Shown here: piece by piece, positions 38,195 to 47,406 of the stretch
Layout of the letters: the number at the start of each line of letters is the position of its first letter
How positions within the stretch are numbered: position 1 is the stretch's first letter
Notes under the pieces: generated by a model
What the model saw: the letters and a program-made list of their open reading frames with translations, nothing else
What the model was told of the DNA's origin: nothing
Databases searched by the model: none
Virus record (IMG/VR): IMGVR_UViG_3300044846_002556
Span: 1 to 54,165 of that record
Length of the DNA stretch: 54,165 bases
Source of the DNA: a virus
Strand: one strand, 5' to 3'
Made by a program: the position numbers and the translations under genes

Positions 38195-39559
38195 ATGGAC
38201 CTAACCACGCAAAATGCGAAGGTTGTCGAGTGGCCGGAGAAGCTCCAATGCTTGTTCTGGCCGCAGGTCAATGGTATGCCTGTGCGCTATCGGGTGCTTT
38301 ACGGCGGGCGCGGCGGGGCGAAGTCTTGGGGCATCGCTCGCGCGCTCGTCATTCTTGCCGCAAAGCGCAACATTCGCGTTCTTTGTGCTCGTGAATTACA
38401 GAACTCTATACGAGACTCTGTGCATAGAATTTTAAGTGACCAGATTGAATTGCTGGGATTGAATGGCTTTTATCAAATCGAGCAGGCGCGTATTTATTGC
38501 CCGTCTACAGGCTCTGAGTTCTCCTTCGAAGGCATTCGCAACAATGTCACGAAGATTAAGTCATATGAAGGTGTGGACGTTTGCTGGGTGGAAGAAGCGA
38601 ACAAGGTCACTAAAAACTCGTGGGACGTTCTCATTCCGACGATCCGCAAGGAAGGTTCTGAAATCTGGGCTTCGTTTAACCCGGAGCTTGAAAGCGACGA
38701 CACGTATGTGCGTTTTGTCCTGCACCCGCCGAAAAACGCGATTGTGCAAAAAATTTCATGGCGCGATAATCCGTGGTTTCCGCAGGTTCTTAAACAGGAA
38801 ATGTTAGACCTAAAGGCCCGCGACCGGGACGCTTATCTGCATGTGTGGGAAGGCGAGTGCCGGAAAAGTTTGGAGGGCGCGGTCTATGCGGACGAACTTC
38901 GTGATTGCGCTGAAGAAGGTCGTATCACACACGTTCCTCATCATTCTAGCTCTGCTGTTAATCTATATTTCGATCTTGGCAGGTCTGACAGCACGTCAAT
39001 TATCTTTGAACAGTATGTCGGAATGCAAAGACGGGTTGTTGATTTTTACGAGAATAGGCTTAAAGGGCTAGACCATTACATTCATGTGTTGAGAACACGT
39101 CGCGGCTCCACGGGCGAGTTGTATGATTATGGCACTTGCTGGCTTCCTCACGATGCCCGCGCTAAAACGCTAGGATCGAAAAAGTCTATCGAGGAGCAGA
39201 TGCGGGACGCGGGTTTCCAAGTCCGTATTGTTCCGCGTTTGTCAAAGTTCGACGGGATCATCGCGGCGCGGAGTATTTTCCCTACGTGCTGGTTTGACGC
39301 TTCTCGTTGTGAAAAAGGGTTGCTTCATGCCCTTCGCCATTATCATTACGAAGAAAATCCGACGACTGAGACCTTATCCAACGAGCCGGTCCACGACTGG
39401 TCATCCCATGCAGCCGACGCCTTTCGTTACATGGCAATCGCCTCGAATGAAGGAGGCTCGGATGGGCGTAGTCGTAAAGTTGCTGGAGCGTTGAAGCGGC
39501 AAAGCGGTTTGATGGGCAAATTACAGGGCTTTACCGAGAGCCTGGGATGGATGGGATAA
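38195..39559 (+). CDS. terL: Large terminase subunit
   Basis: 454 residues from ATG 38195. Walker A YGGRGGAKSWG (36-46), Walker B VDVCWVEEANKV with the coupling Glu, and nuclease residues LYFDLGRSDST (D in a strand) and HDWSSHAADAFRY (C-terminal His/Asp). Pattern is the Terminase_3/PBSX-type family (ATPase plus RNase H-like nuclease). It packages DNA through the portal encoded just downstream, with ATG directly after its stop. An upstream frame to 38027 is an artefact of an open region. Confidence 0.95.
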   Translation: MDLTTQNAKVVEWPEKLQCLFWPQVNGMPVRYRVLYGGRGGAKSWGIARALVILAAKRNIRVLCARELQNSIRDSVHRILSDQIELLGLNGFYQIEQARIYCPSTGSEFSFEGIRNNVTKIKSYEGVDVCWVEEANKVTKNSWDVLIPTIRKEGSEIWASFNPELESDDTYVRFVLHPPKNAIVQKISWRDNPWFPQVLKQEMLDLKARDRDAYLHVWEGECRKSLEGAVYADELRDCAEEGRITHVPHHSSSAVNLYFDLGRSDSTSIIFEQYVGMQRRVVDFYENRLKGLDHYIHVLRTRRGSTGELYDYGTCWLPHDARAKTLGSKKSIEEQMRDAGFQVRIVPRLSKFDGIIAARSIFPTCWFDASRCEKGLLHALRHYHYEENPTTETLSNEPVHDWSSHAADAFRYMAIASNEGGSDGRSRKVAGALKRQSGLMGKLQGFTESLGWMG

Positions 39560-41761
39560 ATGGCACGGCAAGCAGTTGACAGCGAAAAATACCAGAAAGT
39601 CCTGAAAAGAGCGCAGGAGCGGTTCAAACGCTGCGAGGCGTGGGAGTCCTATGCTCGTCGTTTGTTCATGGATGATATTCGCTTTGCGAACGCTGACCCG
39701 GACAATAAATATCAGTGGCCGACAAGAATGTGGAATGATCGGCAGCGCGATGAACGCCCAGCGCTGACGATTAACAAGACCCGTCAGCACAATCTGAACA
39801 TCATCAATGATGCGAAGATGAATAAGCCGGGTATTAAGTATCGTGCGGCAGGCAATGGTGCGACGGCTGAAAGCGCCCGTATTTGGGACGGCATTGCACG
39901 GCATATTGAATATCAGTCGAACGCTGCGGCACACTATGATGTTGCCACGACTTTTCAGGTCGAAGCGGGCATCGGCTATTTGCGGGTCGTAACAGACTAT
40001 GTGGACGAAAACTCTTTCGATCAAGAGATTTTTGTCACGAGCATTCCTGACCCACTGACGGTTTACATGGACCCGGACGCGAAGGCTCCTGCGAAAGAGG
40101 ACGCGAGGTTCGGGTTTATCTTTGAGGATATGCCGAAGGAAGTTTTCGACCAGAAGTATCCGCAGTATAAGCAGTTTGCTGGGCAGGAAGTTCTGGTTGG
40201 AGAAAAAGGCTGGTTTGATGAGGATCATGTTCGCGTTGCGGAATATTTTGAAGCAGAAGATGTGAGTGATGAACTGCTGATGTTTAATGGGCCGGATGGT
40301 CAGCCTATGACGTTGATGGCTTCTGATTTGCGTAAGGTTGATCCTAAGAGCGCAATCTTCGATGACCCCCAGACTCGCAAACGCCCGACAACTCGCCGCA
40401 CAATTCATTATCACCTGATAATCGGCAATCACGTTATTACTGAGGAAGAAAAGATCTGGATTGGCAAGACCATTCCGATTATCCCGGTGATTGGTGAAGA
40501 AACTGTTATTGAGGGTCGTATGGATCGTAAGGGTCATACCCGTGCGATGAAAGACCCTCAGCGTATGTATAACTATTGGGCGTCTGCTGCAGTAGAATAC
40601 GGAGCCTTGCAGTCCAAAACCCCGTGGCTTGTCGGGGTGGAAAGCGTTGAAGGCTTTGAGGAATACTGGGCTACGGCTAATCGCCAAAATCACGCTTATC
40701 TGCCTTACAAGTCTGTTGGAGATGATGGTAAGCCTCTTGCTCCACCTACTCGTGTGGAGCCACCTGTTCCTTCGCCAGTCGCGTTGAAGGGCATGGAAGT
40801 TGCCAACGTCGAAATGCAGATGGTTTCGGGGCAATACGAAAACCAACTGGGGATGCAAGGCAATGAGCGCACGGGTAAGGCGATTGCTGAAAGGCAGCGT
40901 CAGGGCGACCGTGCGACTTATCACTTTATTGATAATCTGGCTATCGCCATTCGTCAGGTCGGCAAGATCATTTTGGATTTGGTGCCCAAAATCTACGACA
41001 CCAATCGTATCATTATGATCCTTGCTGAAAACAATGAGAGCCTTGAGGTCAAGCTCGACCCCCAACTCCAGCAGGCGCACATGCTGGAACTTAATGAGAA
41101 TAATGAGGTCATCGGGCGCTTGTTAAACCCTGCGATTGGTAAGTATGAAGTCACGGCAGATGTGGGTCCGGGTTACGCCACGAGGCGCGAGGAAGCGTTT
41201 AATGCGCTCACCTTGATCCTTACGCAGAACCCCGGCCTTACCAGCATCATTGGTGACATCATGTTCCGCGCTGGTGATTTCCCGATGGCGGAAGAAGCTG
41301 CAGAACGCCTCAAGCGTATGGTGCCGCCGCAGGCGTTGGGTCAAGGTCCGTCGCAGAACGAGCAGATGCTTGCCCAGCAGGCGCAGCAACTGCAACAAGC
41401 CTTGCAGGCCACAATGGACGAACTTGCCAAGGAAAAGGGCAAATCGCAGGCTCGTCTGGAAAAGCGCGAAGTCGAGGTTTACGACGCGATTACCAAGCGT
41501 CTCGACGTGCTTATCAAAAACGTGGGGCTTACTGCTCCGCAGACGGCGCTGGTGTCCGATCAGGCTGTCGAGGAAAGCACCGAAGTTCCGATCAGCGATA
41601 CCTACGAAGGTCATCAGGATCAGATGCCTGGACGCCAGATGTCTTTGGCGCTCGAAGATCACGAAATTCCGCCGGGAGGCTCACGCGGTCCCGATGGTGA
41701 AGTGTATGCCCCGCACCCACAGATGCCGGGTGTGCTGGCCCGTGTAACGAAGGAACTTTGA
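39560..41761 (+). CDS. P22-type portal protein
   Basis: 733 residues, the same class as P22 gp1 (725 residues). Contains ARRLFMDDIRFANADPDNKYQWP, RPALTINKTRQHNLNIIND (in sense), VEAGIGYLRVVTDY, DPDAKAPAKEDARFGFIFED, MDRKGHTRAMKDPQRMYNYW and KVKLDPQ-like segments typical of the family, and a long helical Gln/Glu-rich end (about 590-665) that matches the barrel. ATG follows the terminase stop directly. Confidence 0.92.
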   Translation: MARQAVDSEKYQKVLKRAQERFKRCEAWESYARRLFMDDIRFANADPDNKYQWPTRMWNDRQRDERPALTINKTRQHNLNIINDAKMNKPGIKYRAAGNGATAESARIWDGIARHIEYQSNAAAHYDVATTFQVEAGIGYLRVVTDYVDENSFDQEIFVTSIPDPLTVYMDPDAKAPAKEDARFGFIFEDMPKEVFDQKYPQYKQFAGQEVLVGEKGWFDEDHVRVAEYFEAEDVSDELLMFNGPDGQPMTLMASDLRKVDPKSAIFDDPQTRKRPTTRRTIHYHLIIGNHVITEEEKIWIGKTIPIIPVIGEETVIEGRMDRKGHTRAMKDPQRMYNYWASAAVEYGALQSKTPWLVGVESVEGFEEYWATANRQNHAYLPYKSVGDDGKPLAPPTRVEPPVPSPVALKGMEVANVEMQMVSGQYENQLGMQGNERTGKAIAERQRQGDRATYHFIDNLAIAIRQVGKIILDLVPKIYDTNRIIMILAENNESLEVKLDPQLQQAHMLELNENNEVIGRLLNPAIGKYEVTADVGPGYATRREEAFNALTLILTQNPGLTSIIGDIMFRAGDFPMAEEAAERLKRMVPPQALGQGPSQNEQMLAQQAQQLQQALQATMDELAKEKGKSQARLEKREVEVYDAITKRLDVLIKNVGLTAPQTALVSDQAVEESTEVPISDTYEGHQDQMPGRQMSLALEDHEIPPGGSRGPDGEVYAPHPQMPGVLARVTKEL

Positions 41762-41762
41762 A

Positions 41763-43202
41763 ATGGCTAATCGTGACCGCAGAAATGAGGCTTTCCGGGC
41801 TGGCTTTGAAAACCCGTTGATGGGTGACATTGGACCGTTGCAGCGTCTTTATGGCACCGTGAGTGCTATTGGTGAGGAATTAGGCGGGGGCGATATGGGC
41901 ACCCCATTTGGGCAGCGTTTTGCCGAACGCCAGAAAGCGACGAAGGCTGACATCAAGCGTCTGCAGGAACTTCGTGCCAGACACCCAGAGGAGTTCGGGC
42001 GCGGCATGATGCATGCGCAGGAACAGATGGACCCTTACATGCTGGGTCTGGGAACGGGTGCGGTCGGCGGTATGCGTCCGATGGGATCGACCCGCTTTAC
42101 GCCAGCTCCCGGTGAAGCGCCTATTCGTGCTCTTGAAGGTCCGGGTGGAATGCAGGCTTTGCCCGCCCCGGCTCCGCGTATGATGGCTGCGCCGCAAGGA
42201 ATGGCAGAGGCTGCGCCCGCTGCGCCTTATTATCGCAACGTCCCGCCGGAAATGGGCACGTCGATGCGTCCGATGACGCCGTTCCAGCAGAACCAAGTCG
42301 GCCTTTCGACGGGGCGTTTTGGTATGCAGGGTTATGCCCCGGAGATGGCTGTCACGGATTTTGAGACTTACGCTCCGGGTGGCATGGGTCGCACAACCAG
42401 CGGCCCGACCCCGATTAATAAGTTCGACCAGAACATGATGGACGCTTATCGCCGTGGGCGTATGGGCACAGGTGCCTCGCGTGGAATGTATGGTGAATAT
42501 ACTCCAGAGGAAATGGGTTCGGCCATTACGCCTTATCGTCAGGGCGGGCTGGTTTATGAACCTGTTGGGCAGCAAGGCGCTGCGCCTCGGCAGATTGGTG
42601 GCCCGCAGGGTGCGCCGCGTCTGGGTTATGAAAGAGGTCCGATTGAGGGCCAGTGGTCGGAGGTTTATGGCCTGCAGGGTCCCCAAGGTCGTCCCGGTTA
42701 TGGCGGCGGCATGGATTTCGGCGTGACTCGTGAAGGCATGGCGATGTCGCCTACGGGTATGCGTTTTGATCCGCGACTTGCGGCTGCAGCGATTGGCGGC
42801 ACGACCGGCTACATGGCAGGACGTGGCGGCGAGCCTCGTGCAGAGTTGCCCGTCATGGACGTTTACGCTCGTCGTGGTCCCCATGCGTATGGCCCGGAGA
42901 TGCCGCGTAACTATGGCCCGGAAATGTCTTTGATGACGCTTCCGAACAATCCGATGCAGGGGCCTGTCGGCGGCGCAACGCTGCGTAGCGAGAACATGCC
43001 GATGTCGCCAGCAGAGGGCCGGACTGCAAAAGGCAAAGGTGGAAAGAAAGAAGAAAAAGCTGCGCCACAGCAGCAGCCTGCATTTGAAGGCAACTTGAAC
43101 TATTACGTGACGCAGGCTCTTGATCGTCTTTTCGGTCAGGGCGAGGCCGAACGTGGACGGCAGTATCAAGAATATTACGCTACAAACCCCTGGCCGTATT
43201 GA
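41763..43202 (+). CDS. Met/Gly/Pro-rich disordered structural-type protein
   Basis: 479 residues, strongly biased to Met, Gly and Pro with repeated short patterns: YGPEMP, YGPEMS, YAPEMA, YTPEEMG, PPEMGTSM. Only the first 60 residues (MANRDRRNEAFRAGFENPLM, then RLYGTVSAIGEELG) and the last 50 (GNLNYYVTQALDRLFGQGEA) look folded. It lies between portal and scaffold. A virion or assembly role is inferred from the position; no family recognised. Confidence 0.6.
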   Translation: MANRDRRNEAFRAGFENPLMGDIGPLQRLYGTVSAIGEELGGGDMGTPFGQRFAERQKATKADIKRLQELRARHPEEFGRGMMHAQEQMDPYMLGLGTGAVGGMRPMGSTRFTPAPGEAPIRALEGPGGMQALPAPAPRMMAAPQGMAEAAPAAPYYRNVPPEMGTSMRPMTPFQQNQVGLSTGRFGMQGYAPEMAVTDFETYAPGGMGRTTSGPTPINKFDQNMMDAYRRGRMGTGASRGMYGEYTPEEMGSAITPYRQGGLVYEPVGQQGAAPRQIGGPQGAPRLGYERGPIEGQWSEVYGLQGPQGRPGYGGGMDFGVTREGMAMSPTGMRFDPRLAAAAIGGTTGYMAGRGGEPRAELPVMDVYARRGPHAYGPEMPRNYGPEMSLMTLPNNPMQGPVGGATLRSENMPMSPAEGRTAKGKGGKKEEKAAPQQQPAFEGNLNYYVTQALDRLFGQGEAERGRQYQEYYATNPWPY

Positions 43203-43212
43203 GGGTTGAATA

Positions 43213-43791
43213 ATGGCTGAGCCCAAATTGCGCGGGGGCGTTTATGAAGCCCCTGCCGGACAAGACCTTTTCAAACTCCAAGAGGAGTTCTATGCACTCC
43301 ACCCGGAGTCGAGGGTAACTCCGGGTGAGAATGTGCTTTATGGTCAGCAAGAACGTGAGCAGATGAATGCCCTGTATGGCACCCCGTCACAGACTGAAAA
43401 CCTGTTCAACACCCTCATGCCCGCAAACTTGCGAGCGGCCTTTGGCACATACATCGGGGGCGATCAGCCTTACACCCAGCATGACTTTACCCCAGAAGAT
43501 CTCGCAGCGATGCGTGAGCATTATTTGCGTGAGCAAGCGGCTTACGCGCAGCATCCTGCAATCCCTGATATGCCTTTCACGGAATATTCTGGGCTCCGAC
43601 ACAGTTTGCCGCCTGTGCAAAGCCTTCCGGGTTTAGGCAACGTCTTGCAATCTTACACAGATCAGAATTATCGCCTTGCTCCGTTCACAAGCGGGGCGTA
43701 TTATGAGCATAGCCCAGAGGGCACTTACTTACGAAATGAGTATCGTGTGGGCGAATATCAGCGACCTGTCCGGGTTTTGCTGCCACAATAG
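43213..43791 (+). CDS. Hypothetical structural-region protein, 192 residues
   Basis: MAEPKLRGGVYEAPAGQDLF, then LYGTPSQTENLFNTLMPANL and DFTPEDLAAMREHYLREQAA. Tyr- and Pro-rich C-terminal half. Helical N-terminal part. No family recognised; location suggests a head-assembly accessory. Confidence 0.55.
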   Translation: MAEPKLRGGVYEAPAGQDLFKLQEEFYALHPESRVTPGENVLYGQQEREQMNALYGTPSQTENLFNTLMPANLRAAFGTYIGGDQPYTQHDFTPEDLAAMREHYLREQAAYAQHPAIPDMPFTEYSGLRHSLPPVQSLPGLGNVLQSYTDQNYRLAPFTSGAYYEHSPEGTYLRNEYRVGEYQRPVRVLLPQ

Positions 43792-43800
43792 GAGCCAAGA

Positions 43801-44133
43801 TTGTCGAGAGAACCGTTGATAAGACTGCCCGGAAAAGGGGCACACGCGCACAAGTTAGTCGCACAGACCGCCAAGGAAATGGCGCAAGAAGTCTATGAAA
43901 AGAACGCTGGTCGTTCAAACGACTTCTACAAAGAATATCCTGACATAAATTCTTATGTCGAAAATTGCTGGGCTCTTTATCTTGATGCGGCTAGAGCCAC
44001 GTTGGCGCAGTTATTAACCACCAACATGGATGAGTCCTTGAAAGAACAGATACATGAGGCATTAGTAAGAGACGCGACATTGCGTCGAGGACGTGAGGGC
44101 GTCCTTCAAATGAAGAAAGGTGCAGGAGCCTAG
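43801..44133 (+). CDS. Hypothetical structural-region protein, 110 residues
   Basis: The start is TTG 43801, with AGGAG six bases upstream. MSREPLIRLPGKGAHAHKLV, then SVENCWALYLDAARATLAQL-like segment (YVENCWALYLDAARATLAQL) and SLKEQIHEALVRDATLRRG. Helical. It lies just before the scaffold and has two bases between its stop and the next ATG. Function unknown. Confidence 0.6.
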   Translation: MSREPLIRLPGKGAHAHKLVAQTAKEMAQEVYEKNAGRSNDFYKEYPDINSYVENCWALYLDAARATLAQLLTTNMDESLKEQIHEALVRDATLRRGREGVLQMKKGAGA

Positions 44134-44135
44134 CC

Positions 44136-44924
44136 ATGAACACCATGCAGAAATTCTGGGAAGCCGCGATGCGGCAAAGTGACGGGGAAAGCGGCGCGGC
44201 AACGCCAGAAGCACCAGCCGCTGCCGAAACACCCGTTGTGGCCGATGCGGCTCAAGACACAGCGGTTGCGGGTGAGGCGCTCGGTAACGACGAGTCCATA
44301 ACTGCTGAAAGCTCTGCAAAACCCCCGCAGGGCCTTTTGGATCGCATCGGCCAGCTTACCCGACAGAAGCGGGAACTTGAGGAACGCCTGCAGCAGGCTG
44401 AATATTATCAGCAGCAGCAATACGCTCCGCAGCAGCAGCCCGCTGGCGAAGTCCCGTATGACCCGCGCCAGATACAGCTTGAAGTCCACCGTCAGGCGCA
44501 GGAACTTGCCAAGCAGCAACAGTGGAAAGACACCACTGATAAAATCTGGAATGACGGGCTCGGCAAGTATGGCGACTGGGCTCCGCAGTTAAACAACATG
44601 GCGCAGATTTTAGGGGGCATTCCGACGACCCTCACGGAAGCTGCGATTGAAACTGGAAATCCGCAGGACGTGCTTTATCATCTGGCGAAGAACCCGGATG
44701 AAGCGGCGCGGATTGCCATGCTGCCTCCGACAAGACAGGCAGTTGCGGTGGCGAAGTTGGCGCAGGGACTTAATGCCCCCAAGCGCGTAAGCAGCGCCCC
44801 GCCTCCCATCACCCCGAAAGTGCAGGGCATCGGTGCGGCTCCGGCCACACTTGACGACCCGGACATTTCCATGGAAGAATGGGCGAGATTACGCAACGCG
44901 AGCACTTCGCGTCGTAGAAGGTAG
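44136..44924 (+). CDS. Scaffolding protein
   Basis: 262 residues. The first 65 are acidic and Ala/Glu/Pro-rich, followed by a coiled coil (LDRIGQLTRQKRELEERLQQ, AEYYQQQQYAPQQQPAGEVP) and a helical C-terminal half ending in a basic tail (RNASTSRRRR). Composition, size and position directly before the P22-type coat gene match P22 gp8-like scaffolds, whose C-terminal basic helix-turn-helix binds the coat. No sequence motif is diagnostic. Confidence 0.75.
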   Translation: MNTMQKFWEAAMRQSDGESGAATPEAPAAAETPVVADAAQDTAVAGEALGNDESITAESSAKPPQGLLDRIGQLTRQKRELEERLQQAEYYQQQQYAPQQQPAGEVPYDPRQIQLEVHRQAQELAKQQQWKDTTDKIWNDGLGKYGDWAPQLNNMAQILGGIPTTLTEAAIETGNPQDVLYHLAKNPDEAARIAMLPPTRQAVAVAKLAQGLNAPKRVSSAPPPITPKVQGIGAAPATLDDPDISMEEWARLRNASTSRRRR

Positions 44925-45083
44925 GCGGGATCACCTTACGATCCCCCCTCTCTGGCCGTGGGGCAAACGGTCTGGGCTGGCCCGACAAAGTGACGGACGC
45001 GGGCACCGTCGAAACGCAGGGGACTCCCCCATGCTTTTTGATGTTAGTAGTAGCGCGTCCGCGCTTAACCAGAGGTCAGTAAA
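44925..45083 (+). promoter_or_regulatory. Leader region of the coat gene
   Basis: 159 bp without a gene. Short inverted repeats: GGGATC and GATCCC (44927-44932 and 44940-44945), GGGG and CCCC (around 45019-45029), and GCGCG and CGCGC (45053-45064). AGAGG about eight bases before the ATG is the coat ribosome site. The long structured leader may raise or tune coat expression. Confidence 0.45.
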
Positions 45084-46295
45084 ATGTCCAATACAATTCT
45101 TACAATTAACATGATTACCCGTGAGGCCGTTCGCCTCTGGGTCAATACCAACTCGTTCCTCCAGCACATCGACACGCAGTATGACGACCAGTTCGCCATC
45201 ACTGGCGCGAAGATCGGCCAGAGCCTGCGTATCCGCCTGCCGAACGACTATACCGTTCGCACGGGTCCGGTCGCGCAGATTCAGGACACGGCGGAAACCA
45301 GCACCACGCTGACGCTCGCCACCCAGAAGGGCGTGGACGTTTCGTTCAATTCTGCCGAGCGCACCATGAGCTTGGACGATTACTCGAAGCGCATTCTTGC
45401 CCCGGCGGTGAACAATCTGGTCGGCGCGGTTGCTGCGGACGTTATGTCTGGTTCTGAGGGCGGCGTTTCCAACCTTGTCGGTAATTTCGACTCGGCTGGC
45501 AATCTGCTGAAGCCGACGCTGGAAACCTGGCTGAATGCCAAGGCCCTGCTGTCGCAGCGTTCGGCTCCCACCGATAACCGCAAGTTCATTCTGGACCCGG
45601 TTACGATGGCCCGCACGGTGCAGAACCTGTCTGGCCTGCTGAACCCGGCTACGGAAATCTCCGAGCAGTATCGCAGCGGTGAAGTTTATAACGCGATTGG
45701 CTTCGACTGGTTCGAAGATCAGACCGTTATCAAGCACACGGCTGGCACCTATGTCGTCGGCACGTCGCCCACGGTCAACGGTGCGGGTCAGACTGGCACG
45801 AGCATCAATGTCACGATTGGCGCTTCGTCCTTCACGGTTGGCGACATCATCACGTTCGCTGGTGTGAACGCTGTCAACCGCATCACCAAGGTTTCGACCG
45901 GCGAGCTGCAGCAGTTCGTTGTGACGAGCTACGCTGGTGGTGTTCTTGGCATCTATCCTGCGATTGTGCCGCCGGTTGGTGGTTCGACTGTCCAGTATCA
46001 GACGGTGACGGCTTCCCCGGCGAACGGTGCGGCCATCAACTCGCTGATCCTGTCGGGCGTCACCTATCGCAAGAACATCGCGTTCATCCCCGACGCGGTG
46101 ACGATGGCGACTGCCGATCTGGAAATGCCGAAGAACATGCAGGAAGTTGCGCGTGAGCGTATGGATGGTGTGTCGCTTCGTATGGTGACGGGCTTCGACA
46201 TTAAGTCGGATCAGTTCATCACCCGTCTGGACGTTCTTTACGGTTATCTCTGGGTTCGCCCGGAATGGGCCGTGGTCGTCGCGGACATCATCTAA
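45084..46295 (+). CDS. P22-type major coat protein
   Basis: 403 residues (P22 gp5 has 430). MSNTILTINMITREAVRLWV, SFLQHIDTQYDDQFAITGAK, IGQSLRIRLPNDYTVRTG, GVDVSFNSAERTMSLDDYSK, PTDNRKFILDPVTMARTVQ and RMVTGFDIKSDQFITRLDVL match the P22 coat family. HK97-like fold with an inserted region around 225-310. It follows the scaffold after a structured leader and precedes a GC-rich hairpin. Confidence 0.93.
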   Translation: MSNTILTINMITREAVRLWVNTNSFLQHIDTQYDDQFAITGAKIGQSLRIRLPNDYTVRTGPVAQIQDTAETSTTLTLATQKGVDVSFNSAERTMSLDDYSKRILAPAVNNLVGAVAADVMSGSEGGVSNLVGNFDSAGNLLKPTLETWLNAKALLSQRSAPTDNRKFILDPVTMARTVQNLSGLLNPATEISEQYRSGEVYNAIGFDWFEDQTVIKHTAGTYVVGTSPTVNGAGQTGTSINVTIGASSFTVGDIITFAGVNAVNRITKVSTGELQQFVVTSYAGGVLGIYPAIVPPVGGSTVQYQTVTASPANGAAINSLILSGVTYRKNIAFIPDAVTMATADLEMPKNMQEVARERMDGVSLRMVTGFDIKSDQFITRLDVLYGYLWVRPEWAVVVADII

Positions 46296-46307
46296 TCACA
46301 AAAGGCT

Positions 46308-46323
46308 GGGGGCTTCGGCCCCC
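46308..46323 (+). terminator. GC hairpin with TTCG loop after the coat gene
   Basis: GGGGGC (46308-46313), TTCG, GCCCCC (46318-46323). A very stable UUCG tetraloop. No T-run follows, so it probably stabilises the coat message 3' end or partly ends transcription. Confidence 0.6.
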
Positions 46324-46347
46324 GCCACCTTTCAAGGAGCAGGTAAA

Positions 46348-46671
46348 ATGGCTAAAGCAAGACAGCAGTATCTGGGCGTTTACGAAAACATCGACTTCCC
46401 AGAATACAAGTTTCAGGAATATCCGAAAGTGGTCGGATATAAAGACGAGAAAAAGAAAGAGCCCATCATCGTTGCAGATGCGCGTGAGGAAGTGGAGTTT
46501 ATCACCACTGGATCGCCGGGGGCGCATATTTCTCGTGAGGACGAATTGCAGGCTGAACTTGATCGCAAGGCTATGGAACTTGAAGCCGCCAAGAAACAGC
46601 TTGCCGAACTTAAATCGCAGCAGGATAAGGCAAAAGCCTCTGTTCTGACGCCTGCGAAGAAAGAAGGTTAA
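46348..46671 (+). CDS. Hypothetical structural-region protein, 107 residues
   Basis: MAKARQQYLGVYENIDFPEY, then EYPKVVGYKDEKKKEPIIVA and SREDELQAELDRKAMELEAA, ending in a Lys-rich tail. The C-terminal half is a coiled coil. Located between coat and gp4-like adaptor. No family recognised; possible head accessory. Confidence 0.55.
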   Translation: MAKARQQYLGVYENIDFPEYKFQEYPKVVGYKDEKKKEPIIVADAREEVEFITTGSPGAHISREDELQAELDRKAMELEAAKKQLAELKSQQDKAKASVLTPAKKEG

Positions 46672-46673
46672 GG

Positions 46674-47402
46674 ATGACAACGACTGCCAATGACATCATA
46701 ACTCTAGCGTTTAAGGACGCTGGTATTCTCGGTGTCGGGCAGTCGATGCTCCCCGAAGATTATAATGATGCGCTGACCCGCATGAACATGATGATCGCAC
46801 AGTGGCGTGTTAAACGCTGGCTTGTGTGGCATCTTGTTGATAAAAGTGTGCTGTCAACGGGGGCGCAGAGTTATACAGTTGGTCCGGGCGGAGACATTGA
46901 TGTGTCTTGGCGACCGGATAAACTGGAAAGTGCTTTCTTTCGAATGCTTCCGGGGTCCACAGGCACACAGTCTGTGGACTACCCCTTACAAATTTTGTTC
47001 TCGTATGAGGACTACGCGAGGATCACGCTGAAAAGCCTCGTGTCGTTTTCGCAATGTATCTTTTATGACTCTGGGTATCCACTGGGAAGAATATATCCGT
47101 GGCCGATCCCGCAAGCGAACCTTTACTCAGTTCACATTATTCTAAAAGAAGTGCTGAATGAGTTCGCAGACTTAACGTCCACTTTCGATTTTCCTCCAGA
47201 GTATCTGGCTGCGCTGCATTACAATATGGTTGTGAGATTGCGCGCTGCGTATCGTATGCCAGAGGACCCAGGGTTTAATGGTTTGGCTGCAGATGCGATG
47301 CAAACGCTGCGTTCTGCGAACGCGCAGATTCCAAGTCTTGTAATGCCGGATAATCTGGTCCGTCCGAGCGTTTACAACATTTACTCTGACCAGACGAGGT
47401 AA
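46674..47402 (+). CDS. P22 gp4-like head-to-tail adaptor
   Basis: 242 residues. TANDIITLAFKDAGILGVGQ, LPEDYNDALTRMNMMIAQWR, SYEDYARITLKSLVSFSQCI, FYDSGYPLGRIYPWPIPQAN and FPPEYLAALHYNMVVRLRAA match the P22 tail-accessory family (gp4). In P22 this protein binds the portal and extends the tail tube. It precedes the gp10-like gene as in P22. Confidence 0.85.
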   Translation: MTTTANDIITLAFKDAGILGVGQSMLPEDYNDALTRMNMMIAQWRVKRWLVWHLVDKSVLSTGAQSYTVGPGGDIDVSWRPDKLESAFFRMLPGSTGTQSVDYPLQILFSYEDYARITLKSLVSFSQCIFYDSGYPLGRIYPWPIPQANLYSVHIILKEVLNEFADLTSTFDFPPEYLAALHYNMVVRLRAAYRMPEDPGFNGLAADAMQTLRSANAQIPSLVMPDNLVRPSVYNIYSDQTR

Positions 47403-47406
47403 TACA

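Noticed and set aside
39521-41080. 519-codon open frame on the minus strand opposite the portal gene
   Set aside because: Antisense to a well-supported P22-type portal, His/Arg/Leu-rich composition without any domain, no ribosome site or operon context.
41880-43226. 448-codon minus-strand frame opposite the Met/Gly/Pro-rich gene
   Set aside because: His/Arg/Thr-rich shadow of the biased plus-strand codons; no ribosome site and all neighbours run rightward.
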